From Frankia sp. RB7 (GTDB lineage: Bacteria; Pseudomonadota; Alphaproteobacteria; Rhizobiales; Xanthobacteraceae), in the NCBI GenBank assembly GCA_030403585.1, contig JAUEPE010000054.1:1-46737 (forward strand): a stretch of 46,737 bases of DNA. Reading direction: 5' to 3'. Position numbers and translations under genes: made by a program. The notes under the pieces were generated by a model, which had not been told where the DNA came from, did not search any database, and worked only from the letters and a program-made list of their open reading frames with translations. How positions within the stretch are numbered: the first letter of the stretch is position 1; every line of letters starts with the position of its first letter. Below, in pieces: positions 30,082 to 39,488 of the stretch.

Positions 30082-32232
30082 TCACTTCCCTTCGAGCGTA
30101 TTCACCGGCGTCCAGTCGGCCGGCGGTGGATTCGCCGCAAGTATCCGCGCTCGCTTGGCAAAATATCGGCACGGCGGATCGTCGCCCGAGGCGCCTTCGA
30201 ACAGCTCGGCCGCTTTGGCGAAGTCGCGCGCACGCCAGCAGGCAAGTCCCCTGGCATAAGTTGCCGCGCGGATGCCCTGCTCCTGCGTCTCCTGGTTCTT
30301 CTCGGCCAGCGGCTCGTACACAATAATGGGCTCGTCGCGTCCTTGCACCCTGACCAGGTCGAGCTCGCGCCAGGTGTAGGCGCTGCGGCTCTGGTTCACG
30401 GTCATCTCGGATGCCATGATCACGGTGCCGAAATATTTGTTGGCGCCTTCGAGCCGCGAGGCGAGGTTCACGGTGTCGCTCATGACGGTGTAGTTGAAGC
30501 GCCGGCGCGAGCCGATATTGCCGACCACGGCTTCGCCGCTGTTCAGCCCGATGCGGTGGGCGAGGCCGCGGCCGTGGAACGCGGGGTGGTCTTCGTTGAG
30601 CTCCTCGAGCCGGTCGCGACATTGCAGCGCGGCCGCGACCGCGTGGCGTGCATGATCGGGATCGTCGGCCGGTGCGCCGAACATCGCGACGATGGAATCG
30701 CCGATATATTTGTCGACATAGCCGCCATGGCTTTCGATGATGTCGGTCATGGCGGAGAGATAGTCGTTCATCAACGCGACCAGCTCGCTCGGCGTCATCT
30801 TCTCGGCGATCGAGGAGAAGCCGCTGAGGTCCGAGAAGAACATGGTGATGTCGCGCATCTCGCCGCCGAGCACGGGCATCTTGCCGGAGGCGACCATGCC
30901 GTCGATCACTTCGGGGGCGAGATAGAACGCAAAGCTCTTGCGCAGGAAGCGCTCCTCGCGATCGGCGATGACGAAGCGGTAGCCGCCCATCATCGTGAGG
31001 GCTGCGAGACCCGCAAGCACAGGCTCGGTCAGGGGGAGTGCGAGCCCATGGACGAACGTGCCGACGGCGGCGGCAGTATAGGCCGCTGAGAGTGCGAGCC
31101 AAATGATCAGCGCACCGCTCGGCGCCAGCATGCAGGCCGCGCAGGCAACGATCGCTGCGATTATGATCGCCACGAACGTCCGCAGCGGAAAGCCCAGCTC
31201 AGTGACGGCATCATGCTCGAGCAAGTTTCGGACGGCTGTGGCATGGACGAAGACGCCTGCGACGTCGCTGCGCGCCTTATGCGTGGCGCTTGCCGGCGCG
31301 GGCAGGGCGCACCGAACGGCTGGCGTCCCGTCATATCCACCGGCCAGCCGCATCGACGTGAGCTTGCGGTCCTCGAAATTGAGGATGCTGCCGAGCAGGA
31401 CGACCTTGCCGTCAAAGGCGCGGCGGAAGAAGTTGGTGTCCCCCTTCTCGATGCAGGCGCGCAGGTCAGCGAATGAGTAGGTTGGGACGTCGCGGCCCAT
31501 GCCGCGGAAGTTGAGTGTCAGCGTATTGGGCACGGCGCTCGGGATGGCATAGCCAGACAAGGTCGTCATGTCGGTGGGTCCGGTCTCGGGCGATGCGCCG
31601 AGAGCACGAGCGGCCAGCTCGACCGCCATGGCGGGTACCGGCTTGCCGCCGACGGAAAAGCTCAGCGGCATGCGCCGGATCACGTCGTCAGGATCGGTGT
31701 GAACGTTGAGGGCGCGGACATTGTTCTTGACTGCAAGCCGCTGTGCGGCGAAGGGCGCGTCTGGATGGTCGTTGCTCAGGACCTCGCCGAGCATCAACTT
31801 GCCGCCATCGGAGAGCTTTCGCAGGGCTATGAGATAGTCCCGGTCGAATCCTCTTACGCGGCTGCCGAACAGTGCGTCGCCAAAGGGAATCTCCGATTGC
31901 TCGATCGAGCTCGGAAAGATGACGTCGAACCCGATGACCTTGGCACCGCCCTCGGTGATGCTGCCGAGTACCCGGCCGATCTCACGCGTCCAGGTTAGCG
32001 TCGGCGATCCCTTGAAGGGTGGCGTGTCATATGTCTCCGCATCGATGGCCACGACGACGACCGGCGACGTCGCGGGATCGCGGTGGTCGCCGACGAGCTT
32101 CCAGCGCAACGCCGTCAGAATGTCGAGCGAAATACCTTGCAGTGTCAGGAGCGGTGGGGACGTGAACGCCACGCCCGCAATGAGCGCAATCAGGATCGCC
32201 GCAACGATGTCCCGCCTGCCGATCCGCCGCAT
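30082..32232 (-). CDS. CHASE2-domain adenylate cyclase (class III)
   Basis: The 716-residue protein has an N-terminal helix, an extracytoplasmic CHASE2 sensor (about residues 30-335), three transmembrane helices (about 340-420) and a class III cyclase domain (about 450-630). Metal aspartates occur in MFFSDLSGFSS and YVDKYIGDSIVAMFG, and NYTVMSDTVNLASRLEG carries the transition-state residues. The lysine of VDKYIGD and the aspartate of MSDTVN indicate ATP rather than GTP. A short helical TPR-like tail follows (ARGLACWRARDFAKAAELFE). It lies 19 bases after the FecR-domain gene in the same operon. Confidence 0.92.
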   Translation of the reverse strand: MRRIGRRDIVAAILIALIAGVAFTSPPLLTLQGISLDILTALRWKLVGDHRDPATSPVVVVAIDAETYDTPPFKGSPTLTWTREIGRVLGSITEGGAKVIGFDVIFPSSIEQSEIPFGDALFGSRVRGFDRDYLIALRKLSDGGKLMLGEVLSNDHPDAPFAAQRLAVKNNVRALNVHTDPDDVIRRMPLSFSVGGKPVPAMAVELAARALGASPETGPTDMTTLSGYAIPSAVPNTLTLNFRGMGRDVPTYSFADLRACIEKGDTNFFRRAFDGKVVLLGSILNFEDRKLTSMRLAGGYDGTPAVRCALPAPASATHKARSDVAGVFVHATAVRNLLEHDAVTELGFPLRTFVAIIIAAIVACAACMLAPSGALIIWLALSAAYTAAAVGTFVHGLALPLTEPVLAGLAALTMMGGYRFVIADREERFLRKSFAFYLAPEVIDGMVASGKMPVLGGEMRDITMFFSDLSGFSSIAEKMTPSELVALMNDYLSAMTDIIESHGGYVDKYIGDSIVAMFGAPADDPDHARHAVAAALQCRDRLEELNEDHPAFHGRGLAHRIGLNSGEAVVGNIGSRRRFNYTVMSDTVNLASRLEGANKYFGTVIMASEMTVNQSRSAYTWRELDLVRVQGRDEPIIVYEPLAEKNQETQEQGIRAATYARGLACWRARDFAKAAELFEGASGDDPPCRYFAKRARILAANPPPADWTPVNTLEGK

Positions 32233-32251
32233 CGTCGCTGTCGCGGGCCGT

Positions 32252-32932
32252 TTATTCGAGCCGCAGCAGGCGGCCGACGAGCGGCGTCGGCGACGAGGTC
32301 GCGCTGGCGTCGACCTGGAAAGCGTAGCGCTTGGTGCCGAGCTTCGCGAGATAGCTGCCGCCCGGCGTCAGCGACTTCCCGGCTTTCGAGAGGTCATAGA
32401 ATTTTCCGGCGACCATGATGTCGCTCTTGAGCGGGAGGCTGATCGTGGGCTCCTTGCCGTCGGTGCGCTCGATCACCAGCGTGTTGCCGCTCTTGGCCTG
32501 AATCAGCGGGGCTGTGCCGTAGATCGTTGGCAGCTTGGCGGGGGCGCTGCCGGCATCGGTTCGCATGGTGCGGAACGTGGTCGCCGCGCTCTGGTTGGCC
32601 TCGCGCTCGGAGAGCTGTGCGGCGTTGGCGTCGCAGGGTACCTTGACGCGCTGGACGTTGCCGAGCTGGACGGTGCTTTGCTCCGCGCCGACCAGCACGA
32701 CGCCTTCGGTGATGGTCTCGCGCAGGCAGGATTTGAGATAGCTGAGCGTGATGCCAGCTTTGGGGCCGAGCTTGATGATCTTGCCGGGCGCCACGTAATC
32801 CATGAATTCGATGCCGTCGACCTTGCCCTGCACGTCCTCGACGATGGCGGCAGGCGTCTCAGCAATGGCGGGAGCCGCGAGGCAAAACACGCCGACAATG
32901 GCGCCGATCAGGCTTCTCATGGGTTTTCTCAT
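32252..32932 (-). CDS. Secreted FecR-domain protein
   Basis: The 226-residue protein has a signal peptide (MRSLIGAIVGVFCLAAPAIAETPA) and a FecR-like beta domain (about residues 30-120: DVQGKVDGIEFMDYVAPGKIIKLGPKAGITLSYLKSC). ATG 32932 has AGGGA upstream; an ATG at 32920 is also possible. FecR-domain proteins are often encoded with CHASE2 adenylate cyclases. I infer that this periplasmic protein interacts with the CHASE2 sensor of the next gene. The ligand is unknown. Confidence 0.8.
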   Translation of the reverse strand: MRKPMRSLIGAIVGVFCLAAPAIAETPAAIVEDVQGKVDGIEFMDYVAPGKIIKLGPKAGITLSYLKSCLRETITEGVVLVGAEQSTVQLGNVQRVKVPCDANAAQLSEREANQSAATTFRTMRTDAGSAPAKLPTIYGTAPLIQAKSGNTLVIERTDGKEPTISLPLKSDIMVAGKFYDLSKAGKSLTPGGSYLAKLGTKRYAFQVDASATSSPTPLVGRLLRLE

Positions 32933-32980
32933 CCAGTTCCCTGTCCTGGTCACTGCCTAGCAGCGGATCGCCCAGGCAAA

Positions 32981-32995
32981 TGTGATCACAATCAC
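32981..32995. promoter_or_regulatory. CRP-like site upstream of the FecR-cyclase operon
   Basis: TGTGA-TCACAA-TCAC matches the CRP half-site pair TGTGA-N6-TCACA except the last base, and AAA precedes it on the plus strand as in the consensus. It lies about 50 bases before the FecR start codon, in the promoter zone of an operon that makes cAMP. Feedback by a CRP-type protein is an inference. Confidence 0.5.
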
Positions 32996-33085
32996 TCTTG
33001 TTAATTGGTGCAGGCTATCACGAAAGAGGTTCAAGCCTGTGATGGCAGAAAACGGAGCTTTGGCAAGTCGTTACTGGATTCGCGG

Positions 33086-34225
33086 TCAGGTCGCCACGGC
33101 TGCATCGGGGGCGGGGTTGAAGTGCGCGCCGGTCTCGGCCGCTCTCTCTATAATGAGTGAGATGTTGGCCTCGGACTTCTGCACGAGCGTCGCGGCTTGC
33201 CCGCCGGCGATCCCCACCACCTCATCCCAGCGCGACAGAAAGGCCTCGACGCAGGCCGGGTCGAACTGGCGTCCCTGGTTCTCGACCAGATAGTCGCGCG
33301 CCACCTCCAGCGGCATCGGCTCTTTATATGGCCGTCGCGTCGTCAGGGCGTCGAAGACGTCGGCGACCGCGACCACGCGTGCGGCGACCGGGATCTCGTC
33401 CGCCCTGAGGCCGTTCGGATAGCCAGCGCCATCCCACCGCTCATGATGGCCTGCGGCAATTTGCGCGCCGAGCTGGATCAGCTCGCAGCTCGAGTCGGCC
33501 AAAATCTTCTCGCCGATCGTGGCATGGGTGCGAATCACAGCCATCTCGTCGTCGGTCAGCCGGCCGGGCTTGAGCAGGATGTTGTCGGGAATTGCGACCT
33601 TGCCGACGTCGTGCAGCGGGGCGGCGAGATAGATGTCGCGGCAGAGCCGGGCTGGGAGGCCGAGCTGCTCCGCGATGATCCGGCTGTAGCGGGCGACCCG
33701 CAGCGTGTGCTCGCCGGTATCGTTGTCGCGGTATTCGACCGCGAGCGCGAGCCGCAGGATGATCTCTTCCTCGCGCTCGCCGAGCTTGCGTGTTGCGGCC
33801 GCGACTTCGCTGGCCAAATGTGCAGCGCGATCGTTGAGCTTGCGTACGGCTGCACCAAGATGAATTAGATTCCGCAACCGCACCGTCATCTCGACGCTCT
33901 GCGGTGCCTTGGGCAGGAAATCGGTTGCACCTGCCTGCAGCGCTTGCATTTTGAGTTCGTCGGTCTGCCGCGATGTGATCATCGCCATTGGAATGTCGGT
34001 GCATCCCGGCAGCGTACGAAGCGTGCGGATGAAGCTGATGCCGTCCATGTGCGGCATTTCGTAGTCGACCAGCACGAGATCGAAGACGCGCTCGCGCGCG
34101 CAAGCCAGCGCCTCGACGGGATCGAGGAACGTGGTGGCCTCGACGAGGCCTTCCGCTTCGATAAGACGTTTCAGGAAGTTGAGGACAGAGCGGCTGTCGT
34201 CAACCAGAAGCGCTTGGGTCAGCAT
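33086..34225 (-). CDS. Response regulator with HD-GYP domain (RpfG-like)
   Basis: The 379-residue protein has a receiver domain (residues about 4-120, phosphorylatable D54 in LVLVDYEMPHMDG), a helical linker and an HD-GYP domain with LAAPLHDVGKVAIPDNILLKPGRL and HHERWDGAGYPNGL plus RVVAVADVFDALTTRRPYKEP. HD-GYP proteins hydrolyse cyclic-di-GMP. It is divergent from the STAS-cheY-cheA run, so it may take phosphate from that CheA or share its promoter region. The motif set is complete, so activity is likely. Confidence 0.92.
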   Translation of the reverse strand: MLTQALLVDDSRSVLNFLKRLIEAEGLVEATTFLDPVEALACARERVFDLVLVDYEMPHMDGISFIRTLRTLPGCTDIPMAMITSRQTDELKMQALQAGATDFLPKAPQSVEMTVRLRNLIHLGAAVRKLNDRAAHLASEVAAATRKLGEREEEIILRLALAVEYRDNDTGEHTLRVARYSRIIAEQLGLPARLCRDIYLAAPLHDVGKVAIPDNILLKPGRLTDDEMAVIRTHATIGEKILADSSCELIQLGAQIAAGHHERWDGAGYPNGLRADEIPVAARVVAVADVFDALTTRRPYKEPMPLEVARDYLVENQGRQFDPACVEAFLSRWDEVVGIAGGQAATLVQKSEANISLIIERAAETGAHFNPAPDAAVAT

Positions 34226-34511
34226 CGGCGGCCGGACTGGTTCGGATGGCGAGGCATGACCTCAACGAATAGCCCGTGCGATTTAACGCGGAGCAAACAT
34301 TCATGCCGCGGCAAACTGCCCCAACGTTGCGCGCAGCGCATGACATTCGAGCGGGCCATGCACGCCTGCATGCATACGCGAAGATTTTCGGTATGTGACC
34401 CGTAGTTGTACGGGGGGCCCCATTAGGGGTTTGCATACTCTCCACGCGAATAGTCGTCGTGCGGGATTCGCGCGATGCGTGCAGTGAATCCCGAGGAAAT
34501 TTGGGGGACGA

Positions 34512-34835
34512 ATGTCGTCTGATGTCACCGAGCCGAAGTGGTCCCTACGGCTGCCTGCGGATTGCAGCATCGCTGCGATCCGCAGCGTGTACGACCTGAT
34601 CCGCGAAGCGTTCGGCCGGCAGGACCGGCTCGAGATCGATTGCTCCAGCGTCGACAAGGCCGACGTGACCTCGATCCAGCTTCTGCTGTCGGCCGCCAAG
34701 ACCGGCGATGCCCAAGGCCGCCCGGTGGTCCTGACGTCCTTCTCCAAATCTCTGCGCAACACCCTTCGCCGCGCCGGTTTCGCCAGCGATACGATGATCG
34801 ATCAGCACTTCCCGCAAAAGAAAGATGGCGTCTAA
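34512..34835 (+). CDS. STAS-domain protein at the head of the chemotaxis operon
   Basis: The 107-residue protein is a single STAS domain: LEIDCSSVDKADVTSIQLLLSAAKTGDAQGRPVVL, with the conserved serine S54 after DVT where anti-sigma-factor antagonists are phosphorylated. It is translationally coupled to cheY (TAATG, one-base overlap). STAS proteins usually pair with a serine kinase or phosphatase, but none is present here. A GGGGGA ribosome-binding site precedes the ATG. Its role in chemotaxis signalling is unknown. Confidence 0.85.
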   Translation: MSSDVTEPKWSLRLPADCSIAAIRSVYDLIREAFGRQDRLEIDCSSVDKADVTSIQLLLSAAKTGDAQGRPVVLTSFSKSLRNTLRRAGFASDTMIDQHFPQKKDGV

Positions 34836-35200
34836 TGGCCACGATTCTCACGGTCGACGATTCGCCCAGCATCCGGCAGATGATCAAGGTCGTGCTCGAG
34901 CCGGCCGGTCACAGCGTGATCGAGGCCGGTGACGGCGCGCAAGGCCTCGCCAAGGCGCAGGCCGGCAAGCTCGACCTCGTCATCACCGACCTTAACATGC
35001 CTGTCATGAACGGGCTGGAGCTGATCAAGGCGCTGCGCAAGCTGCCGAGTGCGGTGGGAATGCCCATCGTGTTCCTGACCACGGAATCCAATGACACGGT
35101 GAAGCAGGAAGCCAAGAGCGCCGGAGCCACCGGCTGGATCACCAAGCCATTCAAGCCGGAGCAGCTGCTCGCTGTCGTCGCCAAGCTGGTGCGTGCATGA
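34835..35200 (+). CDS. cheY: CheY-type response regulator
   Basis: The 121-residue single receiver domain has the acidic pair in LTVDDSPSIRQMIK, the phosphorylation site D52 (LVITDLNMPVMNG), T82/T83 and K104 in WITKPF. It has no output domain, as in CheY. It starts at the last base of the STAS stop codon and overlaps cheA by four bases (ATGA), so it is tightly coupled to both. It would receive phosphate from CheA. Confidence 0.95.
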   Translation: MATILTVDDSPSIRQMIKVVLEPAGHSVIEAGDGAQGLAKAQAGKLDLVITDLNMPVMNGLELIKALRKLPSAVGMPIVFLTTESNDTVKQEAKSAGATGWITKPFKPEQLLAVVAKLVRA

Positions 35201-37263
35201 GTGCGATGGACCCGACAGAGGTCTTTCGCCAGGAAGCCAGCGAGCTGTTCGAGGTCCTGGAAGGAGCCCTGCTCGACCTCGGCCAGCGTCCCGACGACCG
35301 CGAGCTGGTCGATTCCGCCTTCCGCGCCCTGCATACGATCAAGGGCTCGGGCGCAATGTTCGGCTTCGACAAGGTCGCATCGTTCACCCACGAATTCGAG
35401 ACTGCGTTCGATCGCGTCCGCAAGGGCGAGATCAAGCCGACCCAGGAGCTGATCTCGGTCGCGCTCGCCGCCAAGGACTATATCCGCGCGCTGATCGAGG
35501 ATCCGCAGTCGACCGACGATATCATCGGCGATGGCATCCTCGACGACCTCAAGCGCTTCGTGTCGTCGGATCAGCCTGCGGCTCCGGTCGCCGAGATTGC
35601 GGAGGCACCGCCGCTCGCACCCGTCGAGAGCAAGCAGGCCGGCTGGCACCTTTACCTGGAATTCGAATCCCACATCCTGCGCAACGGCTCGAACCCGCTC
35701 GACCTGCTGGAAGATCTCTGCAAGCTCGGTCCCTGCTTCGTCGTGCCTGTCACCGACGGCATCCCGTTCCTCGACGAGATGGAGCCGGAAGACTGCTATT
35801 TGAAGTGGGACGTCAAGCTGCACGCGGCCTGCGACAAGGACGCGATCGACGACGTCTTCATGTTCGTCTCGGACGAGATGAAGCTGACGCTCTCGCCGCT
35901 GGAGCATGTCGAAGCACCCGCGCCGATGCCGCTGTTCCTGCTTCTCGACGAGGAGCCGGTCGCCGAGATGCCCGCGCCGCTGGTTGAGGCCGCCGCGCCG
36001 CCAGCCGCCGCGGCGCCTGTCGCAAAGGCGGAGCCCAAATCTGAGGCCAAGTCGGAACCGAAGGCCGAGGGTAAGCGCGATGATCGCGGCATCGCTACCG
36101 TCCGTGTCCAGGCCGAGCGCCTCGACGAGCTGATGGACCGCGTCGGCGAGCTCGTCATCGCCCAGGCGCGGCTGACCCAACTCGCCGCCTCCGGCTCAGA
36201 CCTCTCGATCAAGATGATCGCCGAGGAAATCGAGCGCCTCGCTTCCTCATTGCGCGACACCACGATGGGCGCGCGCATGGTGCCGATCGGCTCGCTGTTC
36301 GGCCGTTTCCGCCGCCTGATCCATGACCTCTCGCGCGACCTGTCGAAGCCGGTCGAATTCGTGACCACGGGTGAGGACACCGAGCTCGACAAGACCATGA
36401 TCGAATGCCTGGCCGATCCGCTGGTGCATCTGATCCGCAACGCCATCGACCACGGCATCGAGGACACCGCGACGCGCTCCGCCAACGGCAAGACCGAGCA
36501 GGGCAGGATCGAGCTCGCGGCCGTGCATTCCGGCGCGCAAGTGCTCGTCACCGTGAAGGACAATGGCGGTGGCCTCAACACCGCCCGCATCCGCGCCAAG
36601 GCCGAAGAGCAGGGCCTGATCGCGGCTGGTGCCGTGCTTAGCGATCACGAGATCCATCAATTCCTGTTCCATCCGGGCTTTTCGACCGCGCAGACCATCT
36701 CGGCGCTATCCGGTCGCGGCGTCGGCATGGACGTGGTCAAGCGCACCATCGAGAACATGCGCGGCTCGATCGACCTGTCGACCAGGCCGGGCCAGGGCAC
36801 CACGGTGACGCTGCGCCTGCCGCTGACGCTCGCGATCATTGAAGGCCTGTTGATCCGCGTCGGCGAGGGGCGCTACATCATTCCGCTGTCGGCCGTGGAG
36901 GAATGCATCGAGCTGACCGCCGAGGACGAACGCTCCCGCGGGCGCAACTTCCTCAACGTGCGCGGCAACCTCGTGCCGTTCCTCCGCCTGCGCGAGATCA
37001 TGTCGTCGTCCGGGTCGCCCGATCGGCACCAGAAGACGATCATCATTTCGACCGGCGAAACTCACGTCGGGCTCGTCGCCGACCAGATCGTCGGAAACCA
37101 CCAGACCGTGATCAAGTCGCTCTCCAAGCTGCATTCGGACGTCACGATCTTCTCCGGCGCGACCATCCTGGGTGACGGCACTGCGGCGTTGATCCTCGAC
37201 GTCGCGCAGCTCGTCGCGCTGGCGCAGTCGAAGGTCGAGAAGCACATCAGCGAGGCGGCGTGA
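35197..37263 (+). CDS. cheA: Chemotaxis histidine kinase CheA
   Basis: The 688-residue kinase has an Hpt domain with H46 (FRALHTIKGSGAMFGF), a middle region that may bind CheY or CheB (about 145-265), a Pro/Ala/Lys-rich linker, a dimerisation segment (VRVQAERLDELMDRVGELVIAQARL) and a catalytic domain with an N box (HLIRNAIDHGIE near 410), G1 (DNGGGL near 455) and G2 (GRGVGMDVVK near 507). A C-terminal CheW-like domain begins near residue 545. It phosphorylates CheY and CheB in response to receptors. It overlaps cheY and is followed directly by cheW. Confidence 0.96.
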   Translation: MSAMDPTEVFRQEASELFEVLEGALLDLGQRPDDRELVDSAFRALHTIKGSGAMFGFDKVASFTHEFETAFDRVRKGEIKPTQELISVALAAKDYIRALIEDPQSTDDIIGDGILDDLKRFVSSDQPAAPVAEIAEAPPLAPVESKQAGWHLYLEFESHILRNGSNPLDLLEDLCKLGPCFVVPVTDGIPFLDEMEPEDCYLKWDVKLHAACDKDAIDDVFMFVSDEMKLTLSPLEHVEAPAPMPLFLLLDEEPVAEMPAPLVEAAAPPAAAAPVAKAEPKSEAKSEPKAEGKRDDRGIATVRVQAERLDELMDRVGELVIAQARLTQLAASGSDLSIKMIAEEIERLASSLRDTTMGARMVPIGSLFGRFRRLIHDLSRDLSKPVEFVTTGEDTELDKTMIECLADPLVHLIRNAIDHGIEDTATRSANGKTEQGRIELAAVHSGAQVLVTVKDNGGGLNTARIRAKAEEQGLIAAGAVLSDHEIHQFLFHPGFSTAQTISALSGRGVGMDVVKRTIENMRGSIDLSTRPGQGTTVTLRLPLTLAIIEGLLIRVGEGRYIIPLSAVEECIELTAEDERSRGRNFLNVRGNLVPFLRLREIMSSSGSPDRHQKTIIISTGETHVGLVADQIVGNHQTVIKSLSKLHSDVTIFSGATILGDGTAALILDVAQLVALAQSKVEKHISEAA

Positions 37264-37721
37264 TGAACCAGGGGCAAGCAGACCACCAGGCCGACGCGAT
37301 GCAGGTCGTCATGATCGGGCTCGGCGAGGAGAAATTCGCGCTCGATGCCGGCCTCGTGCGTGAGATCATCGATCCCGTGCCCGTGACCAAGGTGGCCGGC
37401 GCGCGAGCTTTCGTTCCCAGCGTGATCAATGTGCGCGGCAACGTCATCCCGCTCGCGGATTTGCGCATCCGTTTCGGCATGCCACAGCCGGACGATTCCG
37501 CGGATACCCGCATCGTCGTCATCGAGATCGAGCTCGACAACGAGCCGGTTCTGGTCGGCGTCACCGCGGACAAGGTCTACGAGGTCACGGAGATCTCGCA
37601 GACCGACGTGCAGCAGACGCCGCGCGTCGGCATGCACTGGAAGCCGGAGTTCATTCGCTTCATTGCGAAATGGCGTGAAGAGTTCGTCATCGTTCCGAAC
37701 ATGGAACGCATTCTGAATTGA
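37263..37721 (+). CDS. cheW: Adaptor protein CheW, copy 1
   Basis: The 152-residue protein is a single CheW domain (GEEKFALDAGLVREIIDPVPVT, FVPSVINVRGNVIPLADLRIRFGMP, DKVYEVTEISQTDVQQTP). It links receptors to CheA. The start ATG shares one base with the cheA stop (TGATG), so translation is coupled. A second, divergent cheW lies between the two receptor genes. Confidence 0.94.
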   Translation: MNQGQADHQADAMQVVMIGLGEEKFALDAGLVREIIDPVPVTKVAGARAFVPSVINVRGNVIPLADLRIRFGMPQPDDSADTRIVVIEIELDNEPVLVGVTADKVYEVTEISQTDVQQTPRVGMHWKPEFIRFIAKWREEFVIVPNMERILN

Positions 37722-37759
37722 AACGAGGTCTCGGGGCGAGACTGGGTTAGGGGCTGGAT

Positions 37760-39457
37760 ATGAGATTTACGGTCAAGGCAAAGCTTGCCAGCGCGTTCGG
37801 CGTGGTCCTGTTGCTGTCGGTGGCTGCGGGCGGCCTCGCTTACGTCAAGCTGACCGAGATGATCGACACCGCGGACAGCCTGATCTTGCGCGCCAATCGG
37901 ATGGAGCGTGCCGCCGAGCTCGAGAAGAACATCCTCCTGCAGGTTCGCGCCGAGAAGAACCTCATCGTGGCTCCCGAGAGCGAAGCGGAGCACTTTCTCG
38001 CCGAAATCGCCAAGCAGCGCGACATCCTCTTCAAGGTGAAAGAGGAAATTCAGGCGGTGGCTTCGCCCGAGGGCAAGAAGCTGCTCGATAATTTCGGCGC
38101 CGCTTACGGTCGCATGAATGTGGTTCAGGACGAAGCTCTGAAGCTTGCCCGGACGGACAAGGTGAAGGGGGCCGAGCGGTCGATGACCGAGGTCCGCAAG
38201 GCAGTTGGCGAGACCATGGAAGCCGCCAACGTCTATATCTCCAACGTCAAGAAAAACATGGCCGACCAGTCGGCCCAAGCTCATGAAGACGGCGGCCGGG
38301 CCCAATACCTGCTGATCTCGGCCGTGTTGGCGTCGCTGGTGGTCGGCCTGATCGCTGCGATCTGGATTTCGATCAGCATCACCCGAGGTCTCGGTCGTGC
38401 GGTTGGCCTTGCCGGCGCGGTTGCAAGCGGTGACCTGAGCCAGACGATCAATGTCTCCAGCAATGACGAGACCGGCGATCTCATCAAGTCGCTGAACGTC
38501 ATGGTCGAGAAGCTCCGTCAGATCGTGGCCGAGGCGCTCACCGCCGCGCAGAACGTCTCCGCCGGCAGCCAGGAACTCTCGGCCAGCGCCGAGCAGCTCT
38601 CGCAGGGTGCGACCGAGCAGGCGTCGTCGGCCGAGGAAGCCTCTTCTTCCATGGAAGAGATGGCCTCGAACGTGAAGCAGAACGCCGACAACGCCAACCA
38701 GACTGAAAAGATCGCCGCGCGATCAGCCCAGGATGCCGAAGCCAGCGGTGTCGCCGTCGGCCGCGCCGTCCAGGCGATGCAGACCATTGCCGAGAAGATC
38801 ACCATCGTGCAGGAGATCGCGCGCCAGACCGACCTGCTCGCCCTGAATGCCGCGGTTGAAGCGGCCCGCGCCGGCGAGCACGGCAAGGGCTTTGCAGTGG
38901 TCGCCTCCGAAGTGCGCAAGCTCGCCGAGCGCAGCCAGGCTGCCGCGGCCGACATAGGCACGCTCTCGAGCGAGACCGTGAAGGTCGCTCAGGAAGCCGG
39001 CGACATGCTGTCGAAGCTCGTGCCGGACATCAAGAAGACCGCCGAACTGGTGCAGGAAATCACCGCCGCCTGCCGCGAGCAGGACGTCGGCTCCTCGCAG
39101 ATCAACCAGGCGATCCAGCAGCTCGACAAGGTCGGCCAGCAGAACGCCAGCGCCTCCGAACAGGTGTCCTCCACCTCGGAAGAGCTCGCCTCGCAGGCCG
39201 AGCAGTTGCAGTCGACCATCTCGTTCTTCCGCATCGAGCATGCCGGACGCGGTGAGAGTGCTGCGCCTGCGCCGATCGACCGCGCGGTCACCCAACTCCG
39301 CAGCAAGGCGGGGCAGATGCAGGCGGCAGATCGTGGCGCGAAGAAGCCTGTGCCTGCCCGCAAGCCGGCGCGCGCGATGAAGGTCGCCAATGGCGGCGGC
39401 TTCGCCTTCGACATGCATGACGGCGAAGACGATCGCGACGCCGAGTTTCAGCGCTGA
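37760..39457 (+). CDS. Methyl-accepting chemotaxis protein, paralogue 1
   Basis: The 565-residue receptor has a transmembrane helix (about 10-30), a helical 4HB-type periplasmic domain (to about 180), a second transmembrane helix (about 185-208), one HAMP domain and a cytoplasmic signalling coiled coil with tip sequence RQTDLLALNAAVEAARAGEHGKGFAVVASEVRKLAERS. The C-terminus is a linker ending GGGFAFDM...EDDRDAEFQR, with no NWETF-type CheR tether. It is a close paralogue of the receptor at 40020-41822 but lacks a 39-residue segment after the first HAMP. The preceding gap of 38 bases suggests cotranscription with cheW. Confidence 0.95.
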   Translation: MRFTVKAKLASAFGVVLLLSVAAGGLAYVKLTEMIDTADSLILRANRMERAAELEKNILLQVRAEKNLIVAPESEAEHFLAEIAKQRDILFKVKEEIQAVASPEGKKLLDNFGAAYGRMNVVQDEALKLARTDKVKGAERSMTEVRKAVGETMEAANVYISNVKKNMADQSAQAHEDGGRAQYLLISAVLASLVVGLIAAIWISISITRGLGRAVGLAGAVASGDLSQTINVSSNDETGDLIKSLNVMVEKLRQIVAEALTAAQNVSAGSQELSASAEQLSQGATEQASSAEEASSSMEEMASNVKQNADNANQTEKIAARSAQDAEASGVAVGRAVQAMQTIAEKITIVQEIARQTDLLALNAAVEAARAGEHGKGFAVVASEVRKLAERSQAAAADIGTLSSETVKVAQEAGDMLSKLVPDIKKTAELVQEITAACREQDVGSSQINQAIQQLDKVGQQNASASEQVSSTSEELASQAEQLQSTISFFRIEHAGRGESAAPAPIDRAVTQLRSKAGQMQAADRGAKKPVPARKPARAMKVANGGGFAFDMHDGEDDRDAEFQR

Positions 39458-39488
39458 CATCAAGAACCATCTGATCCTGGACTGAGCA

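Noticed and set aside
34395..34440. GGGGGGCCCC stretch in the HD-GYP/STAS gap as a regulatory palindrome
   Set aside because: The self-complementary run is short and of a kind expected by chance in this GC-rich DNA; no repeat or promoter element supports it.
39241..39457. CheR/CheB tether pentapeptide at the receptor C-termini
   Set aside because: Both receptors end in EDDRDAEFQR-type sequence, which does not fit the NWETF-like consensus.
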